The position numbers and the translations under genes were made by a program. From Calvatia gigantea (Eukaryota > Basidiomycota > Agaricomycetes > Agaricales > Lycoperdaceae), in the NCBI GenBank assembly GCA_025093985.1, contig JACAAK010000014.1, forward strand, positions 1,736,001 through 1,800,000: a stretch of DNA of 64,000 nucleotides, written 5' to 3'. Numbering within the stretch: position 1 is the first letter of the stretch; each line of letters begins with the position of its first letter. The notes beneath the pieces are model-generated. The model was not told the origin of the DNA, did not search any database, and worked only from the letters and a program-made list of their open reading frames with translations. Positions 57,901 through 64,000 of this stretch are shown here, piece after piece.

Positions 57901-59101
57901 GGGGTCATGGCCTATTAAAAAAAGGGATTGTTGTTTTCATTTGAGCAGTTGGAATTATTGAGATGTTGGGATGTATATACGCACCTGCCTGACCACTTTC
58001 TCTTGTAGATCGAGTGTGGCGCCGATGATAGTTACGGTGTCGGTTTTGAGGTCACCTCCGTGGATATTATGTGCGTCGTGCATCGCAATTAACTCCTTCA
58101 GCTCTAAAAACAACGTGAGTCTGTATGAGATTTCCCCTTTCGGTGACTTTTGCAGCAGAAAGGGGGACCTCACCTGCACGGCGGTAAATGATACCATGAT
58201 GCTTCCCAAGTACAAACTCGAGAAGCTTAGCTACAGGCCACGAGATGATACCCTACACACGGACAAGAGTCAAGCCACGCGAAAGAGAAAAAAAAATTGG
58301 GGGCCCCGGTGAAAGACTTGCCAAGCCATAGATAAGGAGCGTGGCAAACCAAGCCATCTTGGCACCAAGGTATAGTCCATGGCGGGTAAAAAGGGACTGT
58401 GGAATGATTTCCGCGAATCTAATCATGGTAGTGTTCAGTAACGTAAGAAGAGATATTGCGAAAAGCAAACGCATACATGACGATTAACACGGTGCTAACC
58501 ACTACGCTCGGGAACCCACCGCCAAGGACTGGGTCTGCGATAACAGGCAATGTCTCGTTGACGATCATGTTCGCCAGAAGTAGTGTTACGAGTAACAGGT
58601 GTCCATTTTTGCGGATCGGCATGATCTTGGAGGCATACTCGCGTTGTGTTCTAATTCACGAAAAATGTCTTTATTAGCACCCGCACCCGATAAAGCGCAA
58701 GATTATAGGACTTACGGTGTGCCGCTAATACTCAGCACATTCAACTGCGTCTCATCCAAGCTCATATAGCCTAATGTCAGACCGGCAAACACACCCGACA
58801 GGAGAACAAGTATGGGTATAAGCAAGGGGAACAAGATTCGTTTCCATGGCGGCCCTTCGTCGAGCTTAGTCGCTCTTCTGACCAAGCCACCGAAAGATCC
58901 ACCAGATCGTCCCCCAAACTCGCCACCAAGGTGTTCATAACTCGTGGTCCCAGAATAACGAAAGGCGCCTTCCTCGGCGCGTAAGAATCGCAGAGCATAT
59001 TTTGTGACGAGTGAAAGGGAGATATAGAGTAACCTAGGGGTAGCACTAATAGCAGCAGACGGTGTGCGGTATCTGTTGTGAAAGAGAGGGACAGGGACCA
59101 T
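53767..59101 (-). CDS. CNNM/Mam3-like membrane protein (DUF21 + CBS)
   Basis: A homolog of yeast Mam3, a vacuolar CNNM/CorC-type protein linked to metal homeostasis. Exons read: 59101-58716, 58650-58477, 58418-58322, 58252-58174, 58103-57985, 57911-57599, 57518-57382 and 57306-56629, all in consistent phase. Then come the 58-nt exon (56589-56532, or its duplicate 54942-54885) and the last exon 54815-53767; about 1029 residues. DUF21 features include LLIPILVLLSGVFAGLTLGY, ISGTPTQREYASKIMPIRKNG, LLANMIVNETLPVIADPVLGG and FAEIIPQSLFTRHGLYLGAK. The CBS region has MTPIADVFMV, GHSRVPVYEE and GIITLEDVLE/ELIGEEIYDEF; a long basic insert (57250-56680) interrupts it. One intron (58253-58321) is GC-AG. 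Making a full protein requires splicing across the duplicated segment. Confidence 0.9.
54999..56650. repeat. tandem duplication, upstream unit with 562-bp internal deletion
   Basis: Corresponds to 52786-54998 but lacks the equivalent of 54286-54847. The junction reads gcattac/ttacggagtgcc at about 56491-56497. The deletion removes the 3' splice site and first part of the last exon. The two units otherwise differ by one A/T-run base and very few substitutions, so the event is recent. Confidence 0.95.
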
Positions 59102-59784
59102 TCGCGAGTGGAAGTGTGGCGCTTGCGTGGCTTCTCATTTATCCCATGTGGCTCGTATTTATGTCCTGCTTTCACACCTTCTTTTGTCCCACGCCCTGTA
59201 CTTGGTCCACGCCGCCGACCCTGAGTAGGGGAAACCCTATTTACGATCCCTTCTATTTACGATCTCCCGTTGACATAAACCACCAGGTCAGAAGTCTTCG
59301 CCGAAGGGACACATGACCACTTCTCGGATCCAACAGTCTAGCCTTAGTGCCCCGGAAGCAATGGGTGAGCCTATAGCTGAGTATATATTACTAAAAAAAC
59401 TGGCAATTTAATTGAGGGGTGGCGAGTACATCTGAGTACATACACCTCCACTTCTCCGTCCTCCCGAAATTAATCGTCAAACCATAAATGCATAATATTC
59501 GACTTAAATCAAAGGAGTTACATATGTATTGCTTCCAATCTTCTAACTACTGTTAGAAACAACCGCTCTCCTAGTTCAATATTCAATATTGAATCTCCTT
59601 AATGCACTGCGCTTTGGCATGGCTTAACACCGCACAAATCCACTGTTACACCATTCACACCTCACCATTAATCCATTGCGTATCCGATGACTACAGTTCC
59701 CAATTATACTTGAGGCACCATTTTTCCGGCCGGCAAACCTCCAATTAACGTCTATTAATAACATACTAGCGTACTGCAACCATC
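59102..59784. other. intergenic: CNNM promoter and Mcp2-like 3' region
   Basis: No frame of note. 59100-59290 is the CNNM 5' flank; 59380-59770 is AT-rich and probably holds the 3' untranslated region of the next gene. No regulatory motif stands out. Confidence 0.5.
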
Positions 59785-62121
59785 CTACCCGGCAAACACC
59801 TCCTCACCAACTTCAATTCCCAAACCCTCTCTTGCAAACTCGCGCATATTCCTCTCCAACTCTTCCTCAAAATTCCTCTTTCGTCCCTTACCATCCCCGC
59901 CAAACAAGCGTGCCTTGGTATCCCAAAACCAGCTCAGAATTTTAGTTTTCCAGAACGAGATATCCAGCGAGAGCATCACAGTCCTGAACACGATGTGATA
60001 CCACCATTCTTTGACTCGCTCGCGGAAAGTCAAGTTCAGGTTGTGAATTTGTGAGCGTGACGCCCAGTAGCCCGTTATCTTGACCCGATTCACTGGAGAC
60101 CCAAGTGACTGGTTATTCCCTAAATAAAGCCCAACGTGTGTTAACGTCCCGAACCCCCAAAGAAAGTCGAGGGAAACTCCCCCACCTTGCACCATCCGCA
60201 TGTTCCTCGTCAAAAATATCAAAACCTTCGGCATCCGATCCGTATCCTCCAAAAAACCCCTCAGCTTCTCTTTCATCTTCACACTTATTTCATACTGCGT
60301 CAACGGCCTTTTCTCCTTTTCCTTCCCTTCCTCCTCCTTTTCCTTCTTTTCCTCCTTCTTTCGCCTATTCCGCCTTAAAACAACAGGCCTCATCAACGTG
60401 AAACTCGCCATCAAGTCCGGCATCCCAATCCCCCACCCTTTCGTCACCTCTTCCACCTCTCCAAAATCTCCCGAAAGCATCCCCCGCCACAATCTCACCC
60501 ACTCCTTACGAAAATCCTCGGGTACCTTCACGTACAACCCATGATCAAGGAGTACGAGTTGTGGATGTGTAGGTTTGGAAGGTGAGGGCCGAATGACCAC
60601 ATTCCCCGGGTGGGGATCGCAGTGCACCCAACCCCATTCAAACATCTGTGCAGAGAATAGTTCGACCATAATCTGCATGACCTCCTTTGTTCCTCCTTTC
60701 AGCGGTTTCTTTGGGAACACGAACGACGTCGTAGGCTGCGACTGCGTTGTTCCAAACGGTGTTGGCGTCGATAGTGGATTGATAGCGCTAGTGGCAGGAG
60801 CGGAAGCAACGGCGATAGGTACGGCACTATCCACAGCAGGCCCCTTCTCCCCTACCAACTTCCTAATTCCCTTCCTATCACTTAACCGTACACCATCGAT
60901 CCACTCTGCTGTCATGACCCTCTTCGTCGTGTATTCCGGATACACCTTGGGGATATACACCTTCCCTCTTAACCTCGGCTCGTTCTCAACGAAAACAGCG
61001 GTCTTTCTCGCATTCTCTGCTTCCCTCTCAAAATCCAACTCTTGCCTCAGATGATCCGAAACAAAATCTAAAACGACCTGTAAAAAAAACCTCCACGCAC
61101 GGGGAAAGAGAGAAAGACCCACCAACAGCAAAATAAACCGGCAAATCAAACGCCCAATTCTCAAACATCCACATCACAGCTCTATACGCACCCAAATCCC
61201 ATTCCATCTGCTTCCCAACATCCGGTTTCTGCACTTTCACCGCTACCCACTCGTCCTTACCCCACACCTTCGCTCTATGCACCTGCGCAATACTTGCACT
61301 CGCAACCGCCCTTTCTTCGAATACTTCAAAGACACCACCGGGACCGTCTGGTGGTCGACCGAGCTCGCGGGTGAAGACGTCGCGGATGGTTGAGTAGGGT
61401 ATTTGTGGGGCATCGTCGAAGAGGGAGGCGAATTTGATTTGCATAGGTTTGGGGAGGACGGCGGCGTTTGCGCCTATTGCTTGCCTGGGTCATTTTTAGA
61501 GATAAAGTTAAATGTTTAATGGAGGATGCCAGCGTACCCGATTTTGATATATAGACCACCGTTCGAAGTGAGGAGATCGTACACCCTTTGCGCAACACGC
61601 TCATGTAACTCTGGAATCTTCTCACTTTTCTTCGGAGTGAAATTAAGTTTATAATCTAACGTTATTGCAGCACACTACGTGAGCCTGATAAGCTTTCGGT
61701 ACCAGGATATTACGAAGGAAGCACGCGCCGTCCAAAGCGTCCGCAGATTCCTCGAAATCGCAGAGGCGTTATAATACTTGTCCACGACATAGATACCACC
61801 CAGTCCAAGCGTCATATAAACCATCCGCCTTCCATACCTCTTCAACCTCGACGTTCGGCCTTTAGAACCGGGTGGCGGAGGCGGCGGCGCCATCGTGGTG
61901 GAGTACCCCCGCGTCAACCCTGGCCTCCCAAGAGTCAGGCCAGGAGAAAGAAATAATCTCGTTCCCGCCCTAGCCGAGAAGTGCGCTTGGGCTAGGGACC
62001 GGTGGCGCCCACCAACGTCCGCGACGACGCTCCGCGCAGTCGTCGTCGTCGCCTTCCTCCTCCATATCGAAGCAGCAAGACTGTAACATCCACGGATCTC
62101 CAGCTTTTCGGGGTCAGCCAA
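59785..62121 (-). CDS. Mcp2/ABC1-family (UbiB-like) mitochondrial atypical kinase
   Basis: ABC1/UbiB atypical kinases sit in mitochondria; the Mcp2 group affects lipid homeostasis and contact sites. The N-terminus is rich in Arg/Ser/Ala (RGYSTTMAPPPPPP), fitting a presequence. A probable membrane helix follows, MVYMTLGLGGIYVVDKYYNAS. Diagnostic motifs in order: GGLYIKIG and AIGANAAVLPK (the KxGQ region), ASASIAQVHRA, VAVKVQ, LRQELDFEREAENA, AEWIDGVRL, WVHCDPHPGN and LVLLDHGLY. Introns include 60120-60185 and 61078-61126. The intron inside KIG|QAIGAN leaves a one-base phase problem: either the acceptor is shifted, losing Gly-Gln, or a base is wrong. The first ATG is unclear, since no in-frame ATG precedes STTMAPP at about 61894; the given start is the open-frame limit. 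Confidence 0.85.
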
Positions 62122-62748
62122 TTCCTCAATTTTTGTTGTGGCAGTACTCGGAGAAAACTTCCCACCGCAATTCCCTAGCGTCTAGAACTCCAGTGGGGCC
62201 TGGGGTCAAGTTAAAGATAAACGAAGAGAGATAAAAGTAAAGCAAGAGGGAGAGATTTCTCTCCCCTTCCTCTTGGTTTTAGTGGTGTGTGTAAGGTTCT
62301 GCAGCCGCTGGCATGACGCAACTGGTCTTCGGATCACTTCATGCGAGCCTTCGGACATTTGCGGGGATCCCCCCTTTTGGATCCCTCACAGACCGGTTAA
62401 AAATAACCACCCCGAGTTGCTGTTTGGCTGAGTACTGAGTGCGAGGGGGGCAGGCTTCAAGAAAATTGATTGAACTACAATTCGCCTTCTTTTAATCACT
62501 CCGCCCCACTCGCAGGGTATTCCTGCAACGAGAATAACTTGTCAATCGAACTTGAGTCAAGACGGTATGGGACCGCCATATCCCCAGGTCGAGTCATAAT
62601 TTGTCTGATTGATCCGAAGTATTGCCCTAACGCAGTGAGCCCTTGGCAACCAATTCAAAGGTTGACTATAAAGTCAAGAAACAGAAAAGTGGAAGTAACA
62701 TTCCAGATCACCCAGTCTCCAACGACCTCTATCCAAACTCAAAACTTA
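62122..62748. other. divergent intergenic region
   Basis: Lies between the divergent Mcp2-like and DUF4139 genes, so it holds both promoters. The frame continues open upstream of 62749, but those residues do not resemble the family. No TATA-like element was clearly distinguishable. Confidence 0.45.
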
Positions 62749-64000
62749 ATGGAGCAAGACAACGGAAACTCTCTCGTTCCACCAACTTTTCATGCGATCG
62801 TGAACGATATTCACCTCTCGGCAGAGAAACAGAGCAAAGTGACAGGGGTTACCCTGTACGGTACACGCGCAGAGGTGACGAGAGAGCTTAGGCTCTCGGT
62901 TGTAACAGGACAGAATAAAGTAACCATTACTAGGCTCTCGTCGTCTATGGAGTGGTCTTCGATGAGGTGTGTCGTACCCTATTTTCTTTGAACTGTGCGT
63001 GTGTTCTTACGAAGTCTGGGCGGCCAGAGTCGAGGGTAGAGGTGCTGCTATAATTCAAGGCGTTACGGTATCGGATACCCCACAACCACAAAAAATAACC
63101 ACCTCTCCCGCTATCGATGCGATCAAAGAGAGACAAAAGGAGGTTGAGGCTGCTGTTGAGCGGTGTAAACGCAGTCGCGAGGCTGTGCAAAAATACCTTA
63201 GCACCCTGGATGCCCAGCATGTCGATGGAGAAAAGCTGAATGGGATTATCAACTCAAGTGAAGAGAATCTAGAGAGATTGGACAAGAAATTGGCAGGTCT
63301 CCAGAAGGCGCTGGACGCGTTTCAAAGGGAGATACAACAGGAGGAGCAGAGGTTGAATCCTCCTTTTAACTCGCAGTTGCGCAAACAGGTTGAGATTGGA
63401 CTGTTTGCTGAGAGAGATGACCAGGTGATTTTGGTTCTGAAGTATGGTAAGCATCGCGCGTTGTGAATTCCAGTTTACTGTTTCTTACCTGTCATGAAGC
63501 CACGGTCAATGCGAGGTGGTACGCCAAATACGACCTCAGGGTCCACACTCAGACGAAAGAGAAAGCCGTCAAATTAATCTATCAGGCAGCAATCGTACAG
63601 GGTACGGCAGAGGTATGTTTCCGGGCAGCTTCACTGTCTCTAAGATTCCCCTCAACGATGCTTCTGCCAGGATTGGACCGACGTTCCGATTCTCCTCGAG
63701 ACCAACACACCAACCTACAGCGTCAACCTACCTACGCTACCGATTGAAACACTCGGGGTCAAAGAGGATGACAAAGAAAAAGCGAAGAAGCCCAAAGCCA
63801 TACCCGCCACAGTGTCGCGTAGGCACGCAAAACAGTCCGCAGAAGAGCGGCTTAACAGTATCGGACGACGACGACGACGAGGAAATGGGCTTCGCCATAT
63901 TTGACGACGATGTCTACTTTACACCAGCTTTCTCTCCCAACATAGCATCCGTCCATAATCAGGGCGCCGTGAGCACAACTTACAAGGTTCCCGGGTTGGC
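62749..64000 (+). CDS. DUF4139/DUF4140 (mucoidy-inhibitor-A-like) protein, 3' end outside window
   Basis: Family of unknown function in fungi and bacteria. Start chosen at 62749 (MEQDNGNSL) because conserved DUF4140 residues follow: VTGVTLYGTRAEVTRELRLS. Exons 62749-62966, 63028-63446, 63500-63612 and 63671 on. Exon 2 carries the typical coiled coil (IKERQKEVEAAVERCKRSRE, LERLDKKLAGLQKALDAF). Exon 3 has ATVNARWYAKYDLRV with IYQAAIVQGTAE, then DWTDVPILLETNTPTYSVNLP (DUF4139). Between about 63780 and 63860 the frame changes; only after it does a family-like stretch DDDDDEEMGFAIFDDDVYF, then STTYKVPG, read on. This is an indel or an unrecognised intron. The gene runs off the window at 64000. Confidence 0.85.

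Overview
The window is nuclear DNA of a filamentous basidiomycete, most likely an Agaricomycete. The evidence is the short introns (about 49-72 nt, GT-AG with one GC-AG), the characteristic agaric F-box and NACHT proteins, a DUF6533-type membrane protein, and fungal housekeeping genes (kinesin-14, Mid1, CNNM/Mam3-like, Mcp2/ABC1-like, Ctk3-like and Utp20-like pieces). Species is not claimed.

Layout. 1-1.9 kb: nothing recognised. 1.9-7.2 kb: conserved genes (kinesin-14 on -, Mid1 calcium-channel subunit on +, a low-complexity hypothetical on -). 7.3-20.6 kb: two direct, unequal copies of a cassette containing an A repeat, a NACHT NTPase gene, a secreted-type FAD oxidoreductase and an F-box/LRR gene. 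Copy 1 has lost nearly all of NACHT and the 5' part of the F-box gene; copy 2 is complete but its NACHT gene carries a stop codon. 43.2-52.2 kb holds a third copy in inverse orientation. Copies 2 and 3 are the arms of a roughly 9.07-kb inverted repeat (14585-23650 and 43150-52217), colinear without a net indel over at least 6 kb. The inner part of the right arm is itself tandemly duplicated (40.3-42.7 and 42.8-45.15 kb).

23.7-43.1 kb, the spacer of the inverted repeat, is a patchwork: a DUF6533-like membrane protein gene, truncated pieces of a protein kinase, a Ctk3-like gene and a UTP20-like gene, a diverged 0.7-kb tandem duplication, a P-loop GTPase gene, AT-rich DNA, two blocks of a 67-68 bp satellite (13 and about 22 units) and, between them, a heavily eroded extra copy of part of the inverted-repeat arm.

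52.2-64 kb returns to conserved genes: a kinase fragment cut exactly at the inverted-repeat edge, a CNNM/Mam3-like transporter whose 3' part is tandemly duplicated, a mitochondrial Mcp2/ABC1-like kinase gene, and the 5' part of a DUF4139/DUF4140 gene that runs off the end.

Two themes stand out. First, a NACHT / FAD-oxidoreductase / F-box cassette has been amplified, inverted and apparently homogenised by gene conversion. Second, many single-copy genes carry single-base frame breaks (kinesin, Mid1, Ctk3-like, DUF4139), whereas the FAD genes and the CNNM gene read cleanly. Sequencing indels must be excluded before calling the broken genes dead. All exon boundaries are hand-read and no similarity search was run.
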